From NCBI GenBank assembly GCA_049487715.1, contig CP150559.1, forward strand, positions 434,001 through 498,000: a DNA stretch of 64,000 nt, in the 5' to 3' direction. Within the stretch, counting starts at the first letter, position 1; every line of letters begins with the position of its first letter. The DNA comes from Pycnococcus provasolii. Taxonomy: Eukaryota; Chlorophyta; Pseudoscourfieldiophyceae; Pseudoscourfieldiales. Positions 15,948 to 25,310 of this stretch are shown here, piece after piece. The notes under the pieces are model-generated. The model was not told where the DNA came from and searched no databases. It was given only the letters and a program-made list of their open reading frames with translations. Made by a program: the position numbers and the translations under genes.

Positions 15948-18900
15948 CTACAGGATATTCTTCGTTGTGAGTGCTTCGCACGCGCAGCGTGCCTCGTCAA
16001 GTAGCGACTCCAGTCTGCGCCATTGCCGCTCCACATCCAAGGAGACGGAACGACCTAGCGAACGTAAGTTCGCGCTCCCTCGCTCGAGCAAAGGCGCATA
16101 CTCGCTCAAGAAGACGTGAAGTGCTCCTTGCACGAGCTCGAAGCACTCGCCGGTGGGAATGACGACGTGCACAAATTCTAGGAATGTACGCAGCACATCC
16201 TCATCGTCGGCATCGAGTGGGTCAACAGACGAAGGCGCAAGGCAAGCCACCGCGCCAGCAGCCGCGGCGTTGGCAGCCACACCTGGTCCAAGCGGGGCAT
16301 CTCTCAGCTCCGCATCGAGCACCGTGGCACCGACGCGCTCAATGTACGCAAACACGCGGTCGTACCTCCCAGTGGCGTTCTTCGACTTCGGTTTCGACTT
16401 GCTTGCCGCCGCGAGCTCGGCCCATATACCTTTCATATCCGGATTGAGGCCAGCGGGAAGCAGACGCTTCTCCTTGGAAGAGGGTGAATTTTTCTTCTTC
16501 TCCATATCCTCCTCTTCATTGTTGTCATCTTCATCCTCGTCGTCGTCGTCCTTGTCGTCGTCGTCGTCGTAGGCTGGATCATCATCGCCCTCCGTGCCCC
16601 ATCCTGGTAAATCACCAGCACTGCCGATATCGCCGACACGCCCACCCGTCGTATTTGGAACCAGGCTGGAGGGTAAGAAGAATGGCGCATCATCGGGCGT
16701 CTTTGGCGCCTCTTTTGGTGCCGCGCGTGCCCGAATTTCCTCGCCGAACAGCAGCATGCGCAGCTGCTGGCGAGGAAGCCGACTCATGCTCACCATGCCA
16801 GCCATGCCGCCGTCACCTGCGGCAGCAGCGTCGAGCACAGCTTCCGCAGCATCATCAAGGGCCTCCTCCTCCTCTGCATCGCCAGTAAGTTCAACGACGC
16901 ATCCATCTTCGTCAACTGTAACGTCAGAGGTGGGCACGGTTGCCAGCATGATCGTGTCCTTACGCGTGCCCCGACTTGCACCGCTACGAAGAAGCGGCGA
17001 TGTGAGCGACCAGAGATAGACACCGCGGTAACCTTCGTGCGCCGTTGCGAGCATGCCTCCGTCCGGCGACACCGAGAGGCTCACAACGGGAGCCACCGAC
17101 TTCTCGTCACCGAGGATGCTGGATCGCTGCCTCACCGTTCCGGCGGGCACGTCGAAGACGGAGAGCACGCTGTCCGACGTCGCGCAGAAAAGCCACCGAC
17201 CGTCGGGTGAAAACGTGAGAGCGGTAACTTGAGGAAATGAATGCGACGGCGGTGGTTGCGAGGTCGACGCCAAAACTTCCGCGGTACGACGGGTGCGCTT
17301 TGATGTGCGACGGGCGGGTGTGGCGGGCATTGCGTCCGACTGTGTGGCACTCTTTTCAGCCACGGACGATGAAAAAAAGCGCCGGCATACCTGGAGACGA
17401 TCACTTTCATGCACACGCACCGTTCCGTCCTCGCATGCAACAGCCAGAAGTCCGCCGAGCTTGTGATGTGCGAGCTTCTTCACACGCACCGAGGGTAAAG
17501 TTTCCTGCGTACGGACAAAACCACCTGCCATCGTCCACTTGACGAGCCGGCCATCTGCGGAGCCCACGCTCACCACCCATCGATTGGATGGGTCGCACGC
17601 AACACCAGCCACCTCACCCACGTGAGCGGGCAATGGCAGCTCCACACCTTTGCGCCTCCGGGCAGGAGGTGCTGCTGATGACGAAGATGCCTGCGCTTCC
17701 GGTCGAGAGTAGTACGCCCGAAGCAAGCGCCCAGATTGAAGATTGTACGCCCGAACGAAGCCAAGCTCGTCACCAACGAGTGCTGTGTGTCCGTCCCCCG
17801 ATATACAAGCGCATGTCACTGCGGGAAGCCCAGCCTGCGATCCCCATCCTGATTCGGGGAGTGCGGATGGCTGGACGCGAGCACGCGTCTTGCGACCACC
17901 GCCCGCCGCGGGGGCCTCTGCCGCGGCAGCTTCCGCCGCGCTCGCACCCGCCGTCATCGCCCTCAGCTGACGGCGCTGTGCCTGATCTGTGGGGGTCAAA
18001 ATATGACGCCCCATTGCTGCACGACTCGTTCGCCACGTGTATGCCGCCGCCGCCTCATTATGCGCAGCGGCCCACAGGTCTGCGCCGCCCTTGTCATCGC
18101 CGTCGCCGTCGCCGCCGGCTGTGCGCGCGTGCACGGTGACCACGTTTTCCCACTCCAGCGCGGTGAGCTCACATACGTCCGCCGCCACCGCGGGGGGCAG
18201 CTTGAGATCCATCGGGCTCACCGATCCATTCATGCGATTCGCCTTTGTCTCCATGCGTCCCTGCGACAGCTCTCGGTTAAAGGAGTCGTTGCGCACGTGC
18301 AGCAATCTCATGGCTCGATCGCCACTTGCCACAAGGATTTTCTGTGCGTCGAAGAATGTCACGCAAGTAAGGGGAAGTCCGGGACCACTGCGTGAGCGGA
18401 GAAGTCGAGGCACACCGTCGGCAAATGCGGAGGATGCGGAATTCCCCGCGTTGACAGGCGTGGGATCCAGCACGTACTGACGTATTGCATTGTCGCCGCC
18501 AGTGCTCTGCAGGCGCGGCTCGCCAACGAAAAAGTGTAAGCTCGTAACGCCAGCACCACTCAGCTGCTCCTGCAGCCCCAGCTTGGCCGATGGTGCTACG
18601 CCTCCCGCGAGTGCCTCTTCGCGCGCCGCCTCCCTGCGCGCCGCCGCCGAGCGGCGCAGCGACGCGAGCGACGCGAAACAGGGGTGCGCGTGCAGTATGG
18701 TTGCGTGCAGCGTACATGGCCGGCCCAGTCTCCAGACGTTGATGTGTCCGTTCGCACCTCCCACGGCGAGAATGTCCGGTTGCGTGGGATCTAACGAAGC
18801 GTGCGTGTTTGCAAGTGTGCGAAATGCCAAGGACGTCACTGGCGAAGGCTGGGCATGAATGCCCGCATCTTCGATGTCCGTATCCGCATCTCCCGCAGCA

Positions 18901-19715
18901 CTTTCGATCGTCGTGGCCGTGCGGTCAAGCACGAAGTTGTGCAGCAAAATGCGCCCCTGTTTTGTTCCGACGGCGACGACGTCGAGAACGGGCGATGGGC
19001 AGAGGCATGTGAGCGCGTCCGCGGCGGTGATGTGCGCCTCGAGTCCCGCGAACGCATACAGTCGCTGGCCTGTGTGGTAGTTGAATAGCTGCAGTGAAGC
19101 GCCTCGTATCATGCTTGGACTTGCCGTTGTATTTTCGTGTCTTGCGGTGGCGACGAGCACCTTGTTGACGTGAGTTGGCAGCAGGCACATATCCACCACA
19201 CGGCACCTGGCCTGTTCTTCGTCGTCGCCCCACGCGTCGTTGCAGTCGAGCGTGCGCATCGGAGCACGCGAATTCGAGTGCAGCTTCTGCGCACCCGTTC
19301 TATTGTTTTTCCCCACTTCCCAGAGTGCGACATCCCCGTTTTCGTGTGCAACGAGCACGTGCATCACCCCGTCCGCGTCGTCAAAGGCGAGCATGCGCGT
19401 CACTGCGCCACCTTCGTTGGCGTCGCGCAGGACGCCGATGCGCCTATCTCTGTGAAAGACTGCGACGTTTCCGTCGACGAGCCCGCAGAGCGTGCGTTCC
19501 CTTGACGACACGACGGCTGTAATCGTGGCGCCAGCATCTGCGGATGCGTAGAGGAGGGAGAGGCGTGCGCATTCGTAGAGTTGGAAGCACGCGCCGACGG
19601 GCACGCTGAGGAAGTGCGCGGACCCTAGTCGCTGCACGTACGGTCGGTACGAGGACGCGACGTGTCCGATGGCGCGCAAGGGCGTAAGCACGCCTGCTTG
19701 AGCAGCAGCGGGCAT
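15948..19715 (-). CDS. UTP21: U3 snoRNP/SSU processome WD-repeat protein UTP21 (WDR36)
   Basis: A 1255-residue protein. The N-terminus (LRAIGHVASSYRPYVQRLGSAHFLSVPVG) is the typical UTP21 opening before the double WD40 propeller, which covers about residues 30-960 with many GH...W/D-type blades. An acidic, Lys-rich stretch (DDDDDKDDDDEDEDD) precedes the C-terminal UTP21 domain with VLRTFLEFVHVVIPTGECFE. In yeast and human this protein is part of the UTP-B module of the small-subunit processome and acts in 18S rRNA maturation in the nucleolus. Length is above the usual ~900-950 residues because of Ala/Ser/Lys-rich insertions. It lies downstream of TSR2 on the same strand. Confidence 0.9.
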   Translation of the reverse strand: MPAAAQAGVLTPLRAIGHVASSYRPYVQRLGSAHFLSVPVGACFQLYECARLSLLYASADAGATITAVVSSRERTLCGLVDGNVAVFHRDRRIGVLRDANEGGAVTRMLAFDDADGVMHVLVAHENGDVALWEVGKNNRTGAQKLHSNSRAPMRTLDCNDAWGDDEEQARCRVVDMCLLPTHVNKVLVATARHENTTASPSMIRGASLQLFNYHTGQRLYAFAGLEAHITAADALTCLCPSPVLDVVAVGTKQGRILLHNFVLDRTATTIESAAGDADTDIEDAGIHAQPSPVTSLAFRTLANTHASLDPTQPDILAVGGANGHINVWRLGRPCTLHATILHAHPCFASLASLRRSAAARREAAREEALAGGVAPSAKLGLQEQLSGAGVTSLHFFVGEPRLQSTGGDNAIRQYVLDPTPVNAGNSASSAFADGVPRLLRSRSGPGLPLTCVTFFDAQKILVASGDRAMRLLHVRNDSFNRELSQGRMETKANRMNGSVSPMDLKLPPAVAADVCELTALEWENVVTVHARTAGGDGDGDDKGGADLWAAAHNEAAAAYTWRTSRAAMGRHILTPTDQAQRRQLRAMTAGASAAEAAAAEAPAAGGGRKTRARVQPSALPESGWGSQAGLPAVTCACISGDGHTALVGDELGFVRAYNLQSGRLLRAYYSRPEAQASSSSAAPPARRRKGVELPLPAHVGEVAGVACDPSNRWVVSVGSADGRLVKWTMAGGFVRTQETLPSVRVKKLAHHKLGGLLAVACEDGTVRVHESDRLQVCRRFFSSSVAEKSATQSDAMPATPARRTSKRTRRTAEVLASTSQPPPSHSFPQVTALTFSPDGRWLFCATSDSVLSVFDVPAGTVRQRSSILGDEKSVAPVVSLSVSPDGGMLATAHEGYRGVYLWSLTSPLLRSGASRGTRKDTIMLATVPTSDVTVDEDGCVVELTGDAEEEEALDDAAEAVLDAAAAGDGGMAGMVSMSRLPRQQLRMLLFGEEIRARAAPKEAPKTPDDAPFFLPSSLVPNTTGGRVGDIGSAGDLPGWGTEGDDDPAYDDDDDKDDDDEDEDDNNEEEDMEKKKNSPSSKEKRLLPAGLNPDMKGIWAELAAASKSKPKSKNATGRYDRVFAYIERVGATVLDAELRDAPLGPGVAANAAAAGAVACLAPSSVDPLDADDEDVLRTFLEFVHVVIPTGECFELVQGALHVFLSEYAPLLERGSANLRSLGRSVSLDVERQWRRLESLLDEARCACEALTTKNIL

Positions 19716-19828
19716 GGCCTAAACGCTTCGTGACTGCCTCTGCTTTGCGGTGCGCGGTGGGTGGGAATGGCGGCGGCGGCGGGAGGGGGGGGGGGGGAGG
19801 ACGAAATGCAGGCGGAAATCAGAATTCG

Positions 19829-19836
19829 GGGATCCC
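19829..19836. repeat. GGGATCCC palindrome, intergenic copy 1
   Basis: One of six intergenic or 5'-extension copies of this 8-base palindrome in the window. It lies in the 183-base spacer between UTP21 and TSR2. Confidence 0.6.
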
Positions 19837-19898
19837 TCCCTGGTTGGAATCCCACTTGTGAAGGATCCATGCTGAGTGCAATGGCGTTTGCTGTTGAA

Positions 19899-20531
19899 TT
19901 AGCGTTTTCTTGTTACAGTGACCCACCCGTCGTCGTCAGGCTGGTTGTTGCGTGGCTGGTTGTGGCGTGGCGGTGGTGGTTGCGCGTCGTGGTTACCCGC
20001 ACTGTCGTCGTCGCTGTCGTCGTCGTCGTCGTCGTCGTCGTCGCTGTCGTCATCAACGCCAATGCCCTTAGGTACCACCTTGCCATCAGACCTCTGACGG
20101 ACACTCCCTCCCGCAGCCGCATTGCCCGCAGCTGCCGCCGCGCCAGGCTTGCCCGCTATGCGCTCAATCTCAGCCGCATTGTCCGAAGCACACGCGTTTC
20201 GTGCCCTGAACACTTCACGTGCAACATCTCTCGCTGACCCATCCTCGAGGTCAATTTTGAAGTCATCAGACATGGAGTCCTCCAGCGCGTCCTCGAGGTC
20301 GTCCTCATATCTCTCTTTTGCACCCTTCTGGAGCAACCACTCCAAGATGTTCGCCAGTAGCGTATCCGCCTTGTCCTTGGACGCGGGACCGCCCCACTCG
20401 TTCTCGATGGCGAGCTGCAGCGCGGTCCACTTTCTGAAGATGGCCGTGCAGCATCGCCGGAACTCGGACTCCTGCGGTGGCGTTAAGATGGGAACCGCGG
20501 AGGACGCAAGCTTGCCCGTGCGCAGCTCCAT
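19899..20531 (-). CDS. TSR2: pre-rRNA processing protein TSR2
   Basis: A 210-residue protein. Residues ~25-130 match the TSR2 domain: FRKWTALQLAIENEWGG, then ILEWLLQKG and DDFKIDLEDGSARDVAREV. After an Asp/Ser-rich linker the C-terminus ends in DDDGWVTVTRKR, the conserved DDGW tail of the family. In yeast TSR2 is the chaperone (escortin) that carries ribosomal protein eS26/Rps26 to the 40S precursor, and it is needed for 20S pre-rRNA cleavage. It sits beside UTP21, another small-subunit biogenesis gene, on the same strand with 183 bases between them. A DNA run of GTC/GAC triplets encodes the Asp tract. Confidence 0.9.
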   Translation of the reverse strand: MELRTGKLASSAVPILTPPQESEFRRCCTAIFRKWTALQLAIENEWGGPASKDKADTLLANILEWLLQKGAKERYEDDLEDALEDSMSDDFKIDLEDGSARDVAREVFRARNACASDNAAEIERIAGKPGAAAAAGNAAAGGSVRQRSDGKVVPKGIGVDDDSDDDDDDDDDSDDDSAGNHDAQPPPPRHNQPRNNQPDDDGWVTVTRKR

Positions 20532-20942
20532 GGTCTATCACGGCGACAATAAAACGACGAAGGCGAAGGAGGAGGGATGGCGGCGCCGACAACAAGTTCC
20601 CCCTATGTATGTCATTTCGGGGTTGGGTTGCAGAAAATCGCATATTCGCATCGACCTATCGCATGCCTTTACCACATGGATTTTTCAGTGGACCCGCCCT
20701 AACCCAAAAGTACAGTTACGGCGGGGTAGTTGGTATGTGACAGACCGAGACCGATTATTCCGTGATGCCTGGAGTGAGTGATGCCAGGGCGTTCTCTGAG
20801 AAAGTCATTGCAAGACTCTTGTTCATTCAGTTCAGGTGGGACCCGCTTTGCTTTCGACATTATGCATTTACAAGGATTTACTGTACTCGTTTTACGTGTT
20901 TACAACTCATTACAACTCATTACAACTATGTCCTGATGGTAC
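20532..20942. other. intergenic region 5' of TSR2
   Basis: Spacer between the TSR2 start and the 3' end of the DUF1769 gene. It contains a triple direct repeat of ACAACTCATT near 20903-20930 and is AT-rich at its right end. No gene is supported. Confidence 0.3.
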
Positions 20943-21878
20943 TCAGGCGTTTTTGTTCGTAAGTACGTTCTTGTGCCAAATCTCAAAGCACCAAGCGTAC
21001 TCGTCATTCCCATTCGTCGCCATCACCTCGATGCACTGCTCGTCCAAGTGCTTGCTTATGTCCACGACGATACCCGCGCCCACGTCCAGCACATACTTGT
21101 GCGCGTCGAAGACACCTTGGTAAGCGTCGAACGAGTACACAGTCCCAGGCTGAAAGTACAAATCGCTCGCCATACCCTCAGGATTCATAAGAGCAGTCTT
21201 CCGCTTCCTCGGCGAAACCTGCGTTCGTCCCAGGCGTTCAGTAAGCTGGGGAAGGTGCTCCGGCACGTCGGCTGTTGGGCACACGAACCAAGGAAGCTGA
21301 CGCTGCGCCTCTACCGACGCCAGGAGCTGCCGCGACTCTTCGGCGGAGTGCGCGTGCACGGTCTGCATCGTTGACGCCAGTAGGGAGAGAGCCATGGGTT
21401 TTTCCGACGAAAAGTCTGCTCGCAGGCCTCGCGCAATTCTCCGAAAGACACTAACGCCGAGCTCAACAAGCCAGCGAGGTGGTAGTTGAAGCAAGGCTCT
21501 ATCCCACGCTTGTCCCGTCCAGATGTCACTGAAGCGAGTTGGTTTTTTGAATTCGCCAGTGACGACGAAACGAAACTTCCTCTTTCGACCTTTGAAGTAC
21601 GCTCGATCGCCGTCGCCATCTTGTGAGCCTGGTACATCACGCAGGCGCAGCATTGCGGTTCCTCTGAACAGCTCGGATTCGAAGAAAAAAGGCACACCGA
21701 GCGGAACTTCGTTCGTGGATGTACCGTCGCTAAGTCTGATGTGACACCCCGATTCTGGTCTTACGCGCACGTACACATTTTTGGTTAGCCCGTCTTTGGC
21801 TCGCCACGCGTGTTCGTCAAACAGAGAAGGTGGGAGGGATCGCGGCGCGTCGAAGAACACCTCACGAGTCATCGACAT
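20943..21878 (-). CDS. DUF1769 (UPF0590-like) protein
   Basis: A 311-residue protein from the ATG at 21878; an in-frame ATG at 22058 adds 60 low-complexity basic residues and is less likely. The middle holds AYFKGRKRKFRFVVTGEFKKPTRF followed by DIWTGQAWDRAL and LPPRWLVELGV, the core pattern of the DUF1769 family known mainly from fungi and some algae. The C-terminal half contains FDAHKYVLDVGAGIVVDISKHL. There is no signal peptide or membrane segment. The function is not established in any organism that I know of. The stretch of RVRPESGCHIRLSDGT near residue 35 may be part of a beta-sheet lipid- or membrane-binding fold, but that is a guess. Confidence 0.75.
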   Translation of the reverse strand: MSMTREVFFDAPRSLPPSLFDEHAWRAKDGLTKNVYVRVRPESGCHIRLSDGTSTNEVPLGVPFFFESELFRGTAMLRLRDVPGSQDGDGDRAYFKGRKRKFRFVVTGEFKKPTRFSDIWTGQAWDRALLQLPPRWLVELGVSVFRRIARGLRADFSSEKPMALSLLASTMQTVHAHSAEESRQLLASVEAQRQLPWFVCPTADVPEHLPQLTERLGRTQVSPRKRKTALMNPEGMASDLYFQPGTVYSFDAYQGVFDAHKYVLDVGAGIVVDISKHLDEQCIEVMATNGNDEYAWCFEIWHKNVLTNKNA

Positions 21879-22073
21879 GACGTAGAATACGTCACCGATC
21901 CCCTGAGTGCAATTCCCGGGGGGTCGGGAGAAACGTCTGGCCGAAAACCGTCTGGCCCCGGGACTCGGAGTTCGGGGGGGCCAAGGCAGGCAGCGACTTG
22001 CCAATTTCCCCTTGATGAGACGACGACGTGTCAGACGTGTCATTTTCCAGACGGCCACTTCAGAGGAAAAGGA

Positions 22074-22103
22074 TTAGGGTTAGGGTTAGGGTTAGGGTTA
22101 GGG
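22074..22103 (+). repeat. interstitial TTAGGG array (5 units)
   Basis: Five perfect TTAGGG units between the DUF1769 start (196 bases away, on the minus strand) and the ISCA2 stop. Relative to the DUF1769 gene it reads CCCTAA. This is the longest of the telomere-like arrays in the window. Confidence 0.9.
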
Positions 22104-22149
22104 TCCCTTCTCAGGAGGATATTTTATATATTTTTTTTCATGGTGGTGT

Positions 22150-22173
22150 TGTTTGTTTGTTTGTTTGTTTGTT
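22150..22173. repeat. GTTT microsatellite
   Basis: About six GTTT units, abutting the stop codon of ISCA2 on the minus strand and so lying in its 3' UTR as AAAC repeats. Confidence 0.8.
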
Positions 22174-22886
22174 TACTCCTTGGCGTTAAAGCTGCTCCCA
22201 CAGCCACAACCACTCTCGGAGTTGGGATTGTCGACGATTGTAAAACTGCTCCGAATCAACTCCTCCTCGAAGTCAACCGTCGCGCCGCGCAGAAACTCGA
22301 GAGACACGCGGTCCACCACCACAATCGCGCCATCGCGGTCGACGACGACGTCGCTGTCCTCTGCGTCGTCCGGAGACTCCCACTCGAACTTGTACTGGTA
22401 GCCGGAACAACCACCCGCCTCCACGCTCACGCGAAGGCGTCTCTCCGCGCCATCTTCCTCCGCAAGCTGCCTGATGCGTCGCACGCACGCGTCGCTCAGC
22501 TTGATCGCATGCACCCGGTCTGCCCGTGCTGATGTCGTCGCCGTCGTCGCCACCCATCTTCTCCCTTCGTCAAGCGCCCTTCTCGCCGCAAAGCTGGCGA
22601 ATCCTCTCCGTTCCAAGGTCGTTTCGTTCACCAGAGGTGCGAGTGCCAAAGCGCCCGAGAAGCCGCGAAGACAAGGAGTTGTTGTTTTCAATATATGCAG
22701 TGACAAGGGTGTGGATAAATTTCCTTTCACATAAGACAAGCACTTTGTTGTACAAGCCAAAGCCCTTTGAGGCGTATCCATGTTTTCCACCACCTTAGAA
22801 AAGAGACGAGAGAGATATTGCCGAGAGAAACATCCTGAGAAAGCTGCTGCTGCTACTGCTGCTGCTGAGGATGAAGAAGACGCCAT
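22173..22886 (-). CDS. ISCA2: iron-sulfur cluster assembly protein ISCA2-type
   Basis: A 237-residue protein from the ATG at 22886 (codons further up begin with GTG only). The start MASSSSSAAAVAAAAFSGCFSRQYLSRL is Ser/Ala/Arg-rich without acids, as in mitochondrial presequences. Residues ~125-237 are a HesB/IscA domain with AGGCSGYQYKFEW and the C-terminal CGCG. Together these give the three conserved cysteines that bind iron or a cluster. With ISCA1 and IBA57, mitochondrial ISCA2 supports [4Fe-4S] cluster maturation. It is divergent from the DHHC gene, and the two 5' ends would overlap if the longest frames of both were used. This supports the shorter DHHC start. Confidence 0.87.
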   Translation of the reverse strand: MASSSSSAAAVAAAAFSGCFSRQYLSRLFSKVVENMDTPQRALACTTKCLSYVKGNLSTPLSLHILKTTTPCLRGFSGALALAPLVNETTLERRGFASFAARRALDEGRRWVATTATTSARADRVHAIKLSDACVRRIRQLAEEDGAERRLRVSVEAGGCSGYQYKFEWESPDDAEDSDVVVDRDGAIVVVDRVSLEFLRGATVDFEEELIRSSFTIVDNPNSESGCGCGSSFNAKE

Positions 22887-23151
22887 CGCTGGAGAGAGAT
22901 GCGGGCCTTTAAAAAAAGATGGAGAAATGAATATGTATTCCGGCACGGGGATGGATGCTGCCTGCAGGCTCCCACCTGGACGAAAAGTTTGTCGAAAAAA
23001 GGTTCTTTTGGGGGATCCGTTGAAGAACGCTGTACCCTCTCTGGCCCCCCCCCCCTCCCCCCTCCTTCCATTTCGGCCCCCTCTCCTCTCTCATCCTGCG
23101 CCGCACGCAACGGGAGTTGCAACATCGCCAAAGCTGTCGTCACCTACCCAC
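22887..23151. promoter_or_regulatory. bidirectional promoter, ISCA2 / DHHC gene
   Basis: The 265-base interval between the chosen ATGs of two divergent genes. It includes a C/T-rich tract at 23036-23090 next to the DHHC side. An in-frame ATG at 22780 would place the DHHC start inside ISCA2, which I consider unlikely. Confidence 0.45.
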
Positions 23152-24459
23152 ATGGCGTCCGACACGCCGGACGCGTCTCCCTCCGATTCGGCGTCCATAC
23201 TCGCGGGAGCAGCAGCAGCCGTGCCGTCCGTAGCCACGACGCGTATACGACGACTTCTCGCCTTGAACGCATTTGCGCTATGCAAGTGCCTCCGCGCGCT
23301 CGGTAACGCCATGATGCTCGTCGTGCTGGGCATGTGCAGCCTCTCCTACTACGCCGTCGTCGCGCCGATGCTCTTCATGCCCAACGCCATCCTGTCCCCA
23401 AATTCGACCGCGAGCGCGGCGGAGGTGGCGGGCGTGGCGATTGCAGCCGTGATCTTCCACGTGGCGATGGCTATGCTGCTGTGGTCGTACTTCGCGGCGG
23501 CGTTCACCGACCCTGGTCGCGTGCCGCACGGGTGGACGCCGTACCAGCACAGCGAGGCGATCAGCAGCAGCGATGACGACAATCCGACGATTACAGGCGG
23601 GCAGGCGGCTGAGGCGGGCGTGGGAACCACCGCGCACAGCAGGCACCCCACTCCGCCCGTCGACGTCATGCGCACAGTGCACGAGCTCGCCGCCTCTGGG
23701 AATACGCGCCACCGCTTCTGCAGAAAGTGCGGCACGTTTAAGCCTCACCGTGCTCACCACGACTCGGTGCTTGGTCACTGCGTGCTAAAGATGGACCACT
23801 ACTGCGTGTGGGTTGCCAACACCGTGGGACTGCTCAACTACAAGTTTTTTCTTCTGTTCCTCGTCTACACATTCATCGCGTGCACGATCGCCGTTGCGAT
23901 GCTCGTGAGTCAGTTTGCGGAGATGTTCGGCGGCAAGCCCTCTTCACGCCACCACCACTACCAACCGAGCAGGAGAGAAGACCACCACGATGACACCAGC
24001 AGCGTGGACGGTCGTGCATGGTACGCCGCCATTGCATTCTTCGCGTTCGTCATCGACCTCGCATTCGCCGTCAGCGTGTTTGCGTTTTTGGTCATGCACA
24101 TCGGCCTGGTTGCTCGTAACATGACTACGATCGAGGCTTACGAGAAGCACGCGCGATCTCCTTGGATCTGGGACAAGGGTTTGCGCAAGAATCTGGCGGA
24201 GGTGTTTGGAGACGCGCCGTGGGCGTGGTTTCTGCCGTTGCATGCCGAGGTTTGGCAGGCATCACGGCGCCGACGCATGCACGCCTCCAGTGACGACGAG
24301 GCTGTGATGGCTCCTCTTACGCGCCCGAATCTTTCCGACGCGTCGAGTCTAGCGTATGCCGCCATGATTGAGCGTCACCTATGCGACCTGCACGGAAGCC
24401 GCGTCCAGAGCGCCGACGTGGAAGCTGGGCAGTCGTCCATACTAGGCGACCAAGTGTAA
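23152..24459 (+). CDS. DHHC-family palmitoyltransferase with degenerate zinc finger (DHYC)
   Basis: A 435-residue membrane protein from the ATG at 23152. It has two hydrophobic segments (~50-75 and ~93-117), the family TDPGRVP motif, a cytosolic Cys-rich domain (~188-233), two more membrane segments, and the TTxE motif as TTIEAY after the last one. These proteins attach palmitate to cysteines of substrate proteins through the catalytic Cys, here C218 in MDHYC. The zinc-binding part is abnormal: where HHCSVC is usual it reads HHDSVL, and NC after the DHHC box is NT. DHYC itself is known in active yeast enzymes. A His-rich loop lies between membrane segments 3 and 4. Confidence 0.85.
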   Translation: MASDTPDASPSDSASILAGAAAAVPSVATTRIRRLLALNAFALCKCLRALGNAMMLVVLGMCSLSYYAVVAPMLFMPNAILSPNSTASAAEVAGVAIAAVIFHVAMAMLLWSYFAAAFTDPGRVPHGWTPYQHSEAISSSDDDNPTITGGQAAEAGVGTTAHSRHPTPPVDVMRTVHELAASGNTRHRFCRKCGTFKPHRAHHDSVLGHCVLKMDHYCVWVANTVGLLNYKFFLLFLVYTFIACTIAVAMLVSQFAEMFGGKPSSRHHHYQPSRREDHHDDTSSVDGRAWYAAIAFFAFVIDLAFAVSVFAFLVMHIGLVARNMTTIEAYEKHARSPWIWDKGLRKNLAEVFGDAPWAWFLPLHAEVWQASRRRRMHASSDDEAVMAPLTRPNLSDASSLAYAAMIERHLCDLHGSRVQSADVEAGQSSILGDQV

Positions 24460-24633
24460 CAGTACCATTTGTTTTTGTTGTTGTTAACCCTTTTATATAT
24501 GTTCATTTTTCTTTGGCAAGGAAGAAGATGTTTGTTTTTCTACAAATGAAAAGAAAATGATGGAAAAAAATCGTTCTTTGTTGGTTGCTTTTGCTATTCG
24601 TTTTCCTGGTTGCAGTGGGGGTTGTGTATGTTT

Positions 24634-25224
24634 TCAGCAGGCGTCATACAAACCTTCCTCGTCCCAGACGTCGACGAGCAAGTCAACCATTTCCTGCAGC
24701 GGCACGGGTACGGGGAACGGTCTGTTTGTGAGCAGGAGGTCCTCGTACGTGACGTCTGGGTTGAGCACAGCTTGGCGCGCCTGATTTGCTCGCGCTCTTG
24801 CGTTTTGGTGTTGCTGTTGCCTTTGTGCAGACCTCCACGCCAATCTTTGCCTTTCCCATGCCAATAAGCCTTGGTTTGTCCAAGTTGTGTCCTGTGCAGA
24901 GTCTAAGGACGTTGTTGTTTCCGCCGCTTCTCTCGCTCTTCTCGCTATTTGCGGTGGGATGGGCGAAGCACCCGCACCCGCCGCTCCTGCTCCTGCCCCT
25001 GCTCCTGCTCCACCTGAACCACCACCACCACCACCACCACCACCCCCACGCGTAACGTACGGACCGAATGCGCCGACACCTATTCCTTCTGCACGCGCAC
25101 CTGGCGGCAAGCTTAACCCCCCCGGGTTAGGAGATGAAGGGGATGTTTGCGAGACCGGGGGGTGTCCTCCTCCTGACACTGAGGTGGGGTGCGACTGCAG
25201 AGGGAAGTGGGGAACAGACGCCAT
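24634..25224 (-). CDS. DUF4050 / Gag1-like clamp domain protein
   Basis: A 196-residue protein from the ATG at 25224; the frame stays open further upstream through Pro/Gly-rich noncoding-looking sequence. The N-terminal half is Gly/Ala/Pro-rich low complexity, including a run of Gly and a (GA)n stretch. The C-terminal ~80 residues hold NQGLLAWERQRLAWR, VTYEDLLLTNRPFPVP and LQEMVDLLVDVWDEEGLYD. They match the plant and fungal DUF4050 domain, also called Gag1-like clamp. The function is not established in plants. No membrane segment or targeting peptide is evident. Confidence 0.75.
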   Translation of the reverse strand: MASVPHFPLQSHPTSVSGGGHPPVSQTSPSSPNPGGLSLPPGARAEGIGVGAFGPYVTRGGGGGGGGGGSGGAGAGAGAGAAGAGASPIPPQIARRAREAAETTTSLDSAQDTTWTNQGLLAWERQRLAWRSAQRQQQHQNARARANQARQAVLNPDVTYEDLLLTNRPFPVPVPLQEMVDLLVDVWDEEGLYDAC

Positions 25225-25310
25225 GGGACGCGAGCGCGAGGGACGCAATGCGAGCGAGTGAGGGACGAAGAAATGACGAACGCGGTGCCCGGGGCCCGGG
25301 GGGAGGGGCC

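Noticed and set aside
22074-22103. TTAGGG array as a true telomere or chromosome end
   Set aside because: Only five units and flanked by genes on both sides.
22780-23151. Longer DHHC start at the ATG at 22780
   Set aside because: It would overlap the ISCA2 coding region and read through poly-Pro, C-rich spacer DNA; the ATG at 23152 fits family length better.
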